Positions 49,088 through 57,467 of a stretch of 64,000 nt of DNA are shown one piece after another (within the stretch, counting starts at the first letter, position 1; each line of letters starts with the position of its first letter). A program made the translations under genes and the position numbers. The notes under the pieces were generated by a model. The model was not told the DNA's origin, searched no databases, and saw only the letters and a list, made by a program, of their open reading frames with translations. Source of the stretch: Saprospiraceae bacterium UBA2329 (GTDB lineage Bacteria; Bacteroidota; Bacteroidia; Chitinophagales; Saprospiraceae); the NCBI GenBank assembly GCA_002344975.1, contig DDUV01000062.1, positions 1-64,000 of the forward strand. Reading direction: 5' to 3'.

Positions 49088-49627
49088 ATGTCAAACCTCT
49101 TTTCTTCAGTTTTCGGCTCGCGCAGCGCGCTCATCCTCGCTTTTTTTGCGGCTATTTTGTTGTTTCCTACCTGCAATGAAGACAATGTCAACATGGTGGA
49201 TGAAGGTACGCTCACCTTCAAAGTGAACAACAAAACGTACAATTCCAAAGCCGCAGTTGCTATCCTCATAGAGGAAATCGGTCTCTACACCGTAAACATC
49301 AACTCTGTGTTTACCAGCGGCATTTCGGTTGATCTTACTTTCGGCATGGGTATTACCCGAAACACAACTGAATTCATCGGAAACCATGAGTACGATAATT
49401 CCGGATGCGATTTGCCCCGACTGTGCTCCAGTATGTATGTGTCTTTTGGGCTTCTCGGCTTGCCTCATTCCACTGATGACGGCTCGCTCAAACTGAACAT
49501 AACAGAAGCGTCTATCGTAAATGGAGGAAACATCGCCGGCACCTTTTCCGGCACTGCCGTCAATATTGCCACCGGAGAGTCTGTAAACGTTACAGACGGC
49601 AAGTTCAACCTGAAAATACAGCAGTAA
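49088..49627 (+). CDS. Putative lipoprotein of unknown function
   Basis: 179 residues. A long N-terminal stretch ends in a hydrophobic segment and a lipobox-like LLFPTC at residue about 29. The mature part is beta-rich with Asn and Thr (GTLTFKVNNKTYNSKAAVAIL, INSVFTSGISVDLTFGMGI) and contains a conserved-looking CDLPRLC. It may belong to the family of small beta-sandwich lipoproteins common in Bacteroidota, but I recognise no named domain. A consensus -7 box supports expression. Confidence 0.65.
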   Translation: MSNLFSSVFGSRSALILAFFAAILLFPTCNEDNVNMVDEGTLTFKVNNKTYNSKAAVAILIEEIGLYTVNINSVFTSGISVDLTFGMGITRNTTEFIGNHEYDNSGCDLPRLCSSMYVSFGLLGLPHSTDDGSLKLNITEASIVNGGNIAGTFSGTAVNIATGESVNVTDGKFNLKIQQ

Positions 49628-49788
49628 GAGGAACGGGGCCGAAATAAAGTACACATTTTCAGGGAGCAGATGAGTCGTCTGAACGAGCAGAAAAACGTAG
49701 CCGCAGTGGTGCTGCGGCGAGGCTTTTGTGTGAAGTGCAGGCAGCTCAGATGCCGTTGAAGATGTGTAGGTTATCGGACCCGTTCCTC
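49628..49788. other. Intergenic segment framed by a 10-bp inverted repeat
   Basis: Between two convergent stop codons, GAGGAACGGG (49628-49637) is exactly repeated in reverse at 49779-49788. Inside is a 7-bp GC hairpin (49700-49706 with 49712-49718) that may terminate both genes. No reading frame is present. The outer repeats could be remains of a small mobile element or chance. Confidence 0.4.
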
Positions 49789-49790
49789 AC

Positions 49791-51716
49791 CTAAAACTTC
49801 CACCTCCTGAACGCCTCCATCGCCTCGTACTCGGCTAGGCCCAGCGAGCGATACAGGCGGGCCGTTTCTCGGTTGCGTTGCTCGGCGCGTTGCCAAAACT
49901 CGCGGTCATCGCTGCCGGGAAATGGCGGTTTGTCCTTTTGGCTCTGGTGCATGAAGATGGCCTTGCGCTTGCGTTCCAATTGTTTGGGACTGATGGGCAC
50001 GGCCATTTCAATTTCGTCAACACTCCACTCATGCCAGGCCCCGCGATACAGCCACAGCCAGCAATCCTTCATCCAGGCGCGCTCCTGCAATTGCCGGAAG
50101 GCGCCAAAAATAGCATCCAGACAAACCCGGTGCGTACCGTGCGGATCGGCCAGATCGCCGGCGGCATATATTTGGTGGGGTTTCACTTTTTCCATCAGTT
50201 CCATGATGATGCGCACGTCGTCTTCACCGATGGGCTTTTTGCGGGTGCGTCCGGTTTCGTAAAACGGCATGTCCAAAAAGTGAATGTGGTCGTCGGGCAG
50301 GCCGCAGAAGCGTGCCCCGGCGCGAGCTTCTCCTCTGCGTATAAACCCCTTGATCTTGCGCACCTCGTCTATGTCGTTTTCTTTGGTTTGTTTCTGCGCC
50401 AGCGAGTCCATCACCTTTTGGTAAACGGTAGAGAGCGTATCATTGGCAATACCTGTGGCCGCCGCATACTCCTGCACAAACTCCATGAAACGCATGGCGT
50501 CGTGGTCATGCACGGCGATGTTGCCGGAGGTTTGGTAAGCCACATGCACATCGTGGCCCTGCTCTACTAAGCGCAGGAAGGTGCCGCCCATAGAGATGAC
50601 GTCGTCGTCGGGGTGCGGACTGAAGATGATGACGCGCTTTTTGGCGGGTTTGGCGCGTTCCGGGCGGTGGCTGTCATCGGCATTGGGTTTGCCGCCGGGC
50701 CAGCCGGTGATGGTATGTTGTAAGCGGTTGAAAATGCGGATGTTGATGTTGTATGCATCATCGTATTCGATGGTCAGGTCGCTGAGTTGGTTCTCGCTGT
50801 AGTCTTCATCGGTGAGTTTGAGGATGGGCTTGCCGGTTTTGAGCGAAAGCCAGACGACGGCCTTGCACACCAAGTCTTCGTTCCAGTTGCACATGCCTAC
50901 CAGCCAGGGCGTTTTGATGCGCGTGAGTTCTTCGCAGGCGGCTATGTCGGCATACACTTTTACATTGGGGTGTTTTTGCAAAAAAGTAGCCGGCACGGAA
51001 GGCGTTATGGGGCCTTCGACGGCTTCATTCAGAATTTGCGCTTTGTGGCTGCCCCAGGCCATGAGGTAAATGGAGCGGGCTTTCATAATGCTGCCGATGC
51101 CCATAGTGATGGCGCGATAGGGTACTTCCTCTTCGCGGTTGAAGTCTTTGACCGCATCGCGGCGGGTGATACCGTCTAAGCGCACGAGGCGGGTTTTGGA
51201 GTCTTCCCAGGAGCCGGGTTCGTTGAAACCAATGTGCCCGGTGCGCCCGATGCCGAGGAGTTGTATGTCAATGCCGCCGTGATCGTCAATCATTTTTTCG
51301 TAGCGTTCGCAGTAAGCCTCCACATCATCCATGGGGACGGCACCGTCGGGAATATGGATGTTTTTGGGGTCAATGTCCACATGATCGAAGAGGTATTCCT
51401 TCATAAAATGCACATAGCTCTGCTGGGCTTCGGGCTGCATGGGGTAGTACTCGTCAAGGTTGAACGACACCACATTGCGAAAGCTGAGGCCCTCTTCCTT
51501 GTGCAGGCGCACCAATTCGGCATACACCTGTATGGGCGACGATCCGGTGGCCAGGCCAAGCACTATTTTTTCGCCGTCCTGCTGTTTTTGACGAATGGCC
51601 AATGCGATGGAGCGGGCCAGATGCAGAGAGCCGGCTTTGGGGTCATCCCAGATTTTGACGGGTATTTTTTCTAAGGATTTTAGTTGGTATTTGAGCGTGG
51701 CGGTTGCGTTGTGCAT
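49791..51716 (-). CDS. nagB: Glucosamine-6-phosphate deaminase fused to a PIG-L/LmbE deacetylase domain
   Basis: 641 residues. The N-terminal half is NagB, which converts glucosamine-6-phosphate to fructose-6-phosphate and ammonia: LGLATGSSPIQVYAELV, VVSFNLDEYYPM with the catalytic aspartate, and GIGRTGHIGFNEPG. A linker of about 60 residues leads to a zinc-dependent PIG-L/LmbE N-deacetylase-like domain (FSPHPDDDVISMGG near residue 370, HIHFLDMPFY, DLADPHGTHRVCL). The arrangement suits amino-sugar recycling, the second domain removing an acyl or other N-substituent. ATG 51716 is used. A -7 box lies at 51754-51761. Confidence 0.9.
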   Translation of the reverse strand: MHNATATLKYQLKSLEKIPVKIWDDPKAGSLHLARSIALAIRQKQQDGEKIVLGLATGSSPIQVYAELVRLHKEEGLSFRNVVSFNLDEYYPMQPEAQQSYVHFMKEYLFDHVDIDPKNIHIPDGAVPMDDVEAYCERYEKMIDDHGGIDIQLLGIGRTGHIGFNEPGSWEDSKTRLVRLDGITRRDAVKDFNREEEVPYRAITMGIGSIMKARSIYLMAWGSHKAQILNEAVEGPITPSVPATFLQKHPNVKVYADIAACEELTRIKTPWLVGMCNWNEDLVCKAVVWLSLKTGKPILKLTDEDYSENQLSDLTIEYDDAYNINIRIFNRLQHTITGWPGGKPNADDSHRPERAKPAKKRVIIFSPHPDDDVISMGGTFLRLVEQGHDVHVAYQTSGNIAVHDHDAMRFMEFVQEYAAATGIANDTLSTVYQKVMDSLAQKQTKENDIDEVRKIKGFIRRGEARAGARFCGLPDDHIHFLDMPFYETGRTRKKPIGEDDVRIIMELMEKVKPHQIYAAGDLADPHGTHRVCLDAIFGAFRQLQERAWMKDCWLWLYRGAWHEWSVDEIEMAVPISPKQLERKRKAIFMHQSQKDKPPFPGSDDREFWQRAEQRNRETARLYRSLGLAEYEAMEAFRRWKF

Positions 51717-51753
51717 GATCGGCAACGGTTTGGTGAATGTTCAAATTTCGCTG

Positions 51754-51761
51754 CAAAATTA
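51754..51761 (-). promoter_or_regulatory. -7 box of the nagB-PIG-L gene
   Basis: The minus strand reads TAATTTTG 37 bases before the start codon. No -33 TTG is evident. Confidence 0.5.
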
Positions 51762-51902
51762 GAAGAAAAACGGCTCTGTGTACGCACACAGAACGGGTGT
51801 CTTTTCAGCATTTTGATCCAAAGGTTCCTTAACCGGCAGGCAATGATGGCGCAGGGGCGTCTGAAACCTCGAAAATCCTGATGCACTATTCATCGGGCTT
51901 GC

Positions 51903-51910
51903 TACCTTTG
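51903..51910 (+). promoter_or_regulatory. -7 box of the alpha/beta hydrolase operon
   Basis: TACCTTTG lies 78 bases before the ATG at 51988; the leader would be about 70 nt. The -33 element is not clear. Confidence 0.5.
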
Positions 51911-51987
51911 CAGTCAGTAGGCGCCCGGTTTCATCTTCAGGTTATGAACTTTTGAAAGCGCGCCTGCCCCACATAACCAATTACTTG

Positions 51988-52800
51988 ATGAAATACCTAC
52001 ACCACCACGACCGCACCATCGCCTACTCCACACAGGGAAAAGGCCCGGCCATCGTATTGTTACATGGTTTCTGCGAAGACAGCACCATTTGGAGCGACTT
52101 CCAGTCGGCCCTCGCCGATGCCGGTTTTCAGGTGGTTTGTATAGACCTGCCGGGCTTTGGCGGCTCCGAACCAATACCCCATGCCTCCATAGAACAATAC
52201 GCGGAAGCTGTGGAAGCTGTGGTGGGCACACTCGAATTGTCTCGGTTCGTACTCACGGGGCACTCTATGGGAGGCTACACTGCGCTGGCATTTGCAGAGA
52301 AACACCCGGAGCGTTTAGCCGGGCTGGGCCTGTTTCACTCGCACCCTTATGCCGACAATGAGAGTAAAAAGGAGGCGCGCCGAAAGAACATTCAATTCAT
52401 TGAAAATCATGGGCATATCATGTTTGTCAAGCAGCTCATGCCCATGCTCTTTGCCCCCGCTTTTGCTGCCAGTAACTCCTACCTCGTAGGCAAATTGGTA
52501 CACGCGGCCTCCATGTATCCTCCGGCCGGCATCATCGGAGGCCTCGAAGCCATGATCGCCCGGCCGGATCGAAGCCATATTCTCAAAAACTCCTCCTGCC
52601 CGGTGCTTTTCATCGTAGGCGAAGAAGATCAGGCCATCCCCGCCGATCAAAGCCTGTCTCAAACCGTACTGCCGCCGACTGCCGCCGTCCACATCCTTGA
52701 AAAAACAGGCCACTTGGGTATGTTGGAGGCGCCTAAAAAGACCGGGCGCATGTTGCGGGAGTTTGCAGGATTTTGTTTCCACCATGCCTCCGTACAGTAA
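51988..52800 (+). CDS. Alpha/beta hydrolase
   Basis: 270 residues. The alpha/beta-hydrolase triad is visible: nucleophile S93 in the elbow GHSMGG, an acid in FIVGEEDQAIP and the histidine in KTGHLGMLEAP; VLLHGF supplies the oxyanion strand. The family covers esterases, epoxide hydrolases and others; the substrate is unknown. No signal peptide. ATG 51988 is chosen over an in-frame TTG upstream. The PrsW gene begins five bases after the stop codon. Confidence 0.88.
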   Translation: MKYLHHHDRTIAYSTQGKGPAIVLLHGFCEDSTIWSDFQSALADAGFQVVCIDLPGFGGSEPIPHASIEQYAEAVEAVVGTLELSRFVLTGHSMGGYTALAFAEKHPERLAGLGLFHSHPYADNESKKEARRKNIQFIENHGHIMFVKQLMPMLFAPAFAASNSYLVGKLVHAASMYPPAGIIGGLEAMIARPDRSHILKNSSCPVLFIVGEEDQAIPADQSLSQTVLPPTAAVHILEKTGHLGMLEAPKKTGRMLREFAGFCFHHASVQ

Positions 52801-52805
52801 GCATA

Positions 52806-53486
52806 ATGACGCCGCTACTGCTCCTACTCGCCATTTTGCCAGGCTTGCTCATTTCCTGGTATATCTACCGGATGGACCGGCACGAGCGGGAGCATCGCGT
52901 GCATCTCATTGCCTGTTTCGGGCTGGGTATGTTGCTCACCATTCCTGCCACCCGCTTAGAAAGCTGGAGCAATTTGCTGGGCATCACCTACCCTTCCTCG
53001 CTCGAACTGAGACTCATTGTTTCTATTCTCGTGGTGGCCGTTTGGGAAGAGGCGGGCAAATTTTTGGTACTCATTGCTTACCCATTTTCGAGGCCCTTTT
53101 TCAATGAGCCTATAGATGGGATCGTTTATGCAGTGATGATCGGTATGGGGTTCGCTACCCTCGAAAACATCTTCTACGCCTCTCAATTCGGCCTCGGCAC
53201 CACCATCATCCGCGCCTTCACGGCGGTGCCTGCTCATGCGCTGTTTTCGGTCATCATCGGCTACTTCGCCGGCTTGGCCTGGCTGCATCCCGAACGCAAA
53301 GCCCGCCTCTTGTTGCAGGGCCTCGGCATTGCTGTGGCGTTTCATGCGGTGTATGACTTTCTCGTGCTCCAGCGCTATTACGATTGGTTGATGATACTTG
53401 CCGTGTCCGGCCTGTGGATCAGCATTTTTTTCGCGCAGGACCTCATTCGCAGGCATCAGGACAACTCGCCGTTTAAGCCGGAATGA
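52806..53486 (+). CDS. PrsW-family intramembrane glutamic protease
   Basis: 226 residues with about seven hydrophobic segments. PrsW-type proteins cleave membrane anti-sigma factors or related targets. The conserved clusters are present: VWEEAGKFLVL (paired glutamates), FATLENIFY, VPAHALFSVIIGYFAG and VAFHAVYDFL. It lies five bases after the hydrolase gene and ends 80 bases before the NFU gene. No anti-sigma factor gene is adjacent, so the target is unknown. Confidence 0.88.
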   Translation: MTPLLLLLAILPGLLISWYIYRMDRHEREHRVHLIACFGLGMLLTIPATRLESWSNLLGITYPSSLELRLIVSILVVAVWEEAGKFLVLIAYPFSRPFFNEPIDGIVYAVMIGMGFATLENIFYASQFGLGTTIIRAFTAVPAHALFSVIIGYFAGLAWLHPERKARLLLQGLGIAVAFHAVYDFLVLQRYYDWLMILAVSGLWISIFFAQDLIRRHQDNSPFKPE

Positions 53487-53566
53487 GAAATTTGTATGAA
53501 AACCAAACCCGAAGCCGAAATTCGCGTTATGTAAGCAGATCAAATCTAAATAAACGAAACATACCG

Positions 53567-54184
53567 ATGGAATCAACCATAGCACCAAGTCCGGTCATGC
53601 TCTACACAGAGGAAACGCCCAACCCGGAATCGCTCAAATTTGTGACCAACAAAATGCTCTACCGGGGCACTGCCGACTTCAGAGAGGAAGCCCTGGCCCG
53701 CGAGTGGTCGCCGATTGCATCTGCCCTGTTCGACATGCCCTTCGTCAAAGGCGTGTATGTGACCAATAACTTCGTCACGGTGACCAAGGAAATGAACTAC
53801 GACTGGGCCGACATCATGCTCAAAATCAAGGAGTTCATTAAAAATTATGTAGCCGAGGGCGGCAAGATTGTACACGAGGGCTTTGCTGAGGCGATGGCTG
53901 AAATTGAGGCTCAACTCGATGCTGCCGGGCACAATTACTCCGAAGAAGACGCCGAATTGGTGCGCCGCATCCGCGAACTGATTGACACTTACGTGAAGCC
54001 TGCCGTAGAAATGGACGGCGGCAATATTGAATTCAAATCTTTCCACAACGGCATCGTCACCGTTATTCTGCAAGGCTCCTGTAGTGGCTGCCCTTCCAGT
54101 ACGGTCACGCTCAAAGCCGGCATCGAGGGCATGCTCACTCGCATGATCCCCGAAGTGAAAGAAGTCGTTTCCGAAATGGGTTAA
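53567..54184 (+). CDS. NFU-type iron-sulfur cluster carrier
   Basis: 205 residues. The N-terminal NFU_N domain is recognised by YTEETPNPESLKFV and the C-terminal NifU-like domain by IDTYVKPAVEMDGGNIEF and the cluster-binding CxxC in GSCSGCPSS. Such proteins receive a [4Fe-4S] cluster and pass it to target enzymes. ATG 53567 precedes the conserved N-terminus; upstream in-frame codons lack similarity. A terminator (54213-54249) follows. Confidence 0.92.
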   Translation: MESTIAPSPVMLYTEETPNPESLKFVTNKMLYRGTADFREEALAREWSPIASALFDMPFVKGVYVTNNFVTVTKEMNYDWADIMLKIKEFIKNYVAEGGKIVHEGFAEAMAEIEAQLDAAGHNYSEEDAELVRRIRELIDTYVKPAVEMDGGNIEFKSFHNGIVTVILQGSCSGCPSSTVTLKAGIEGMLTRMIPEVKEVVSEMG

Positions 54185-54212
54185 TTTGCAATAAACGATT
54201 GAACACCCATCC

Positions 54213-54249
54213 AGGCCGTCTCGATTTTTCGGGGCGGCCTTTGTTTTTT
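54213..54249 (+). terminator. Rho-independent terminator of the NFU gene
   Basis: AGGCCG (54213-54218) pairs with CGGCCT (54235-54240) with TCTCGA/TCGGGG pairing inside, followed by TTGTTTTTT. It starts 28 bases after the stop codon. Confidence 0.75.
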
Positions 54250-54308
54250 ATGAATCAACCATTCGGCCATGCGGGCCGTTTACTGAATTGATCTTGCACC
54301 TTACACGC

Positions 54309-54971
54309 ATGTTGAGCAAAAACGAAGAAGATTACCTCAAGGCACTTTTCCATCTCATCGCTTCTCAGGAAAACGACAGGGCCGGCACCAACCAATTGGC
54401 CCAGCAATTGGATGTGAAGCCTGCATCGGCCAATAGTATGCTCAAAAAATTGAAAACCAAGGGCTTGGTGGATTATAAAAAATACGGCAAACTCTCGCTC
54501 ACTTCAGAGGGCCGAGTCGCGGCCCTGCTATTGATTCGCAAGCACCGCCTTTGGGAAACTTTTCTGCATCAAAAACTTGGCTTCTCTTGGGATGAAGTAC
54601 ACGAAGTGGCCGAACAATTGGAGCATATTCGCTCGGAAAAACTCATCGAAATGCTGGATCGCTTCTTGGGTTTCCCCGAATCCGACCCGCATGGCGACCC
54701 CATTCCCGACGCACAGGGCAACATGAACATCCGCACCAAAAAAACACTGGCGGAAGTCCAGCCCGGCGAATCCTGCCGCATTGCCGGGGTGAAGGATACT
54801 TCGGCCGCATTTCTGCAATATCTCACCCAGTTGGGGCTTCGGCTTGATTCCCAAATCAAAGTATTGGAAATCATTGATTTTGACCACTCTATGCGCGTAG
54901 CCCTGCAAGATGGGCGCGAAATCCACATTTCTGAAAAGTTTTCGCAGTACGTTTTTGTGCAGCAAGCCTGA
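54309..54971 (+). CDS. DtxR/MntR-family metal-dependent regulator
   Basis: 220 residues. An N-terminal winged helix (KNEEDYLKALFHLIASQEN, LAQQLDVKPASANSMLKKLKTKGLV), a dimerisation and metal-binding domain (SEGRVAALLLIRKHRLWETFL, SWDEVHEVAEQLEHIRSE with His and Glu ligands) and a C-terminal FeoA/SH3-like domain. Such regulators repress manganese or iron uptake when metal is plentiful. Neither mntH nor feoB genes are nearby, so the targets are elsewhere. The DUF2157 gene ends two bases away, convergent. Confidence 0.9.
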   Translation: MLSKNEEDYLKALFHLIASQENDRAGTNQLAQQLDVKPASANSMLKKLKTKGLVDYKKYGKLSLTSEGRVAALLLIRKHRLWETFLHQKLGFSWDEVHEVAEQLEHIRSEKLIEMLDRFLGFPESDPHGDPIPDAQGNMNIRTKKTLAEVQPGESCRIAGVKDTSAAFLQYLTQLGLRLDSQIKVLEIIDFDHSMRVALQDGREIHISEKFSQYVFVQQA

Positions 54972-54972
54972 T

Positions 54973-56283
54973 TCAGCCGGCCTGCTTCAATCGCTTAGAC
55001 AGACCCCAGTTGACCATCAGAAAAGCCACGCCCAGCAGCACGAATGCGATGCCTTTGGCCAAATAACTCCATTCAGTATCGAAAAACCGGAAGGCAATGA
55101 GCATCAAAACGATGAGCATACCAAGATTGACCAAGCCCATGCGACTGTGCTGAATGCCGGAATACAAATACGACACCCCCCAAAGCAGCAAAAACACATT
55201 GGCCAAAAAGCGAGGCAGTCCGTCGCCGACAGCAGGCCCGATCAGCATCAACAGCAACAAAAACAGCGGGAAAACCGCCGGCAGTACGCCTTGAAGCGGG
55301 AGTTGTCGTGCCTGCCTGGCGAATTGCCACGCATAACCCGCCAATATTGCCACCCAAACTGCCACATTCACCCGCACCGCCCAGGCCGCATACCCGCCGC
55401 CTTTCCAGAGTTGTTCGATTACAACGGGGTCATAATCATCCCAATAAGTGAGCGTCATTAAAAAAACAAAGACAGCTATTACGGAGAATGTCCTCAGCGG
55501 TTGGAATGCCGGACTGACATGTGTTTCAGCCGATGGGAAAGATTCCAACAAATACATCAAGCCCAATACCAGAGCCGTGCCCCAAAATCCATACAGCAGA
55601 ATTTCCGGTTCAATGGTACCAAACCACCCAAACGGAAAAGTGAGTACTAATGCCCAGCCCGTCAGTACATAGCGGAGGCGTTCGTTTTTGCGCCAGGCCC
55701 ATACAAAATGCGGAACACCGGCAGCCAGCAAGGCCCAGTACCACACCGATTCGGAACCCCGCATTTCCACGGCCCAATTGGCTATGCCGATGTAATAAAT
55801 GATGGCGCACAAAGACGAAGGCGCGAGGTACAGTAAAATGACGGAGGGCAGCAGCCAGGTAATCAGAAAGTCTTCCGTAGTGCCCATGATGTTGTACGTC
55901 TGGCTCACCAACGCAATACTGGCGGCCAGCATGAGCATCAGGAAGGTGGCCGAACCCTCTACCCAGGCTATGGAGTGTCGCTGCCGGAATAGCATATAGC
56001 TGTAGATAATCAGCCCCACAACTAAGGGCGCAATGCTGAGCACGGTGCGCCAGGTGCGGGACAGCTCGTCCCAGTTGTAAGCAAAAATGAGAATGATGCC
56101 GCCGCCCACCAGCAAAGCGCCGATGATGCTGATGACGATGAAGGCCCAGTTGTAGGCGGGGCCGCTGTGTGCCGGGCCGTAATGCGACTGGATGGCGTCT
56201 TTTTGTTCGGGGCTGATAAGCCCCTTGTGAACGAGTTCCGGCAGTTGTTCGTACAGCCAGGAGAGGTGGCGTTTGGTATCCAT
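54973..56283 (-). CDS. DUF2157 membrane protein
   Basis: 436 residues with about 11 to 13 hydrophobic helices. The N-terminal amphipathic region (LYEQLPELVHKGLISPEQKDAIQSHY) followed by IVISIIGALLVGGGIILIFAYNWDELSRTWR is the hallmark of DUF2157, a membrane family of unknown function common in Bacteroidota. It follows the 2OG-dioxygenase gene after five bases, so the two form one transcript. Nothing in the sequence suggests a transport motif. Confidence 0.85.
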   Translation of the reverse strand: MDTKRHLSWLYEQLPELVHKGLISPEQKDAIQSHYGPAHSGPAYNWAFIVISIIGALLVGGGIILIFAYNWDELSRTWRTVLSIAPLVVGLIIYSYMLFRQRHSIAWVEGSATFLMLMLAASIALVSQTYNIMGTTEDFLITWLLPSVILLYLAPSSLCAIIYYIGIANWAVEMRGSESVWYWALLAAGVPHFVWAWRKNERLRYVLTGWALVLTFPFGWFGTIEPEILLYGFWGTALVLGLMYLLESFPSAETHVSPAFQPLRTFSVIAVFVFLMTLTYWDDYDPVVIEQLWKGGGYAAWAVRVNVAVWVAILAGYAWQFARQARQLPLQGVLPAVFPLFLLLLMLIGPAVGDGLPRFLANVFLLLWGVSYLYSGIQHSRMGLVNLGMLIVLMLIAFRFFDTEWSYLAKGIAFVLLGVAFLMVNWGLSKRLKQAG

Positions 56284-56288
56284 AAAGA

Positions 56289-57143
56289 TCAGGTGTTTCT
56301 GAATTTTTTAATAAAACGCACCACGCCGGCGGGTAATATGCGGTTGGCCAGATTGACCATGGTGTTGTAGCGGCGCATGGCCGGGCTGTCCATGCCTTTG
56401 CGTTCGGCAAAAGTAGTGGTAATGCGCTGTTGTTCAGAGGCTTTCAACTCGTGTTTCGGGCGTCCGTTGGTGTAGTAATAAAGCGCCAGCGACTTTCGGC
56501 TGCGGCCTTCGGGGCAAGTCAGCGGGTCGGGGTGGCCGTGCCAGGAATCGCCGGTGGTAGAGAAGAGCGCCACTCGGTTGAAGAGCGGGGCAATGCGCGT
56601 GACGCAGCGGCTCATGTCGCGTTCCCAGAGTTCAAAATGGCCGCCGTAGCTCTCATCCCAGTCTTCGTTGAGATAGACCAGCAGGTTGAGGCGACGGTCC
56701 AAATGGCTGCGCTTGTGTTTGTGAAAGTCCACATGCAGCTTGAGAAATCCGCCGGGCTTGATCTCGTGAAAGCCCCCGCCTTCGAGGTAGGGATCGGGCA
56801 GCAGCGTTTCTTCAATGCCGGTGAGTTGTTGCAAAAATTCGAGAAACGGCTCCGAATTAAGGTAGTGAACCAGCGCGCGCGTATTGGGCCCCATATCCGA
56901 CTCGCCCTTGCCGGCATGCTTGTTTTCATTGGGATTATTATAGTAAATATTGCTCTTCTTCTGCGCCAGATCAGGGAATTCAGCCAGCACATCCCGCAGG
57001 AAATCGGGGTCGAAAAAATCGTCGAAATAAATGCTGGGAAAGGGTGGATTGCTCACATAAACCGGGTGATACTTTTCGCCGGTTTCCGCCAGATTCCGAT
57101 ATGCAGCAGCTACAAAAGATTGCGCTTGAACAGTGGTTTCCAT
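56289..57143 (-). CDS. 2OG-Fe(II) dioxygenase
   Basis: 284 residues. The double-stranded beta-helix has the iron-binding HVDFH pair, a distal histidine in WHGHPDPL and the following arginine for the 2-oxoglutarate carboxylate (CPEGRSRKSLALYYYT). The spacing is that of the prolyl/asparaginyl hydroxylase-like (PHM/2OG-FeII_Oxy_3) group. The substrate could be a protein, a lipid or a small molecule. The DUF2157 gene follows directly. Confidence 0.85.
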   Translation of the reverse strand: METTVQAQSFVAAAYRNLAETGEKYHPVYVSNPPFPSIYFDDFFDPDFLRDVLAEFPDLAQKKSNIYYNNPNENKHAGKGESDMGPNTRALVHYLNSEPFLEFLQQLTGIEETLLPDPYLEGGGFHEIKPGGFLKLHVDFHKHKRSHLDRRLNLLVYLNEDWDESYGGHFELWERDMSRCVTRIAPLFNRVALFSTTGDSWHGHPDPLTCPEGRSRKSLALYYYTNGRPKHELKASEQQRITTTFAERKGMDSPAMRRYNTMVNLANRILPAGVVRFIKKFRNT

Positions 57144-57467
57144 GTATCGTAAGTCATTGGTAAATAATGGGCGAAGTTAGGGTTTGTGCAAGAAAGGGGC
57201 GATGAAAAAAATGGATTTTCGTTTTGCCCCAGATCAGAGTGGATTTTTTTTAAACCAATTTCATTTTTAACAATATTTCAAATTACATTTGCACACTCCT
57301 GTTTTGTATCCCACACAAGCAAGAGCATCAAACAAAGTATCCTGTTTTTTAAACCTGTCATTTTTAGCATACAAACATTTGAACAACACAAGCATGGCTG
57401 AATAGTGTACACGGCCGCTCACCCGGCCTGAAATATTGCATTTCATCATTTCAACACTATATATCAC
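57144..57467. other. 324-base intergenic region with a -7 box
   Basis: A divergent AT-rich stretch between the dioxygenase and metalloprotease genes. TACATTTG at 57284-57291 is a plausible -7 element for the plus-strand gene, giving a leader of about 170 nt with no obvious strong hairpin. I see no credible small reading frame or repeat in it. Confidence 0.5.
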
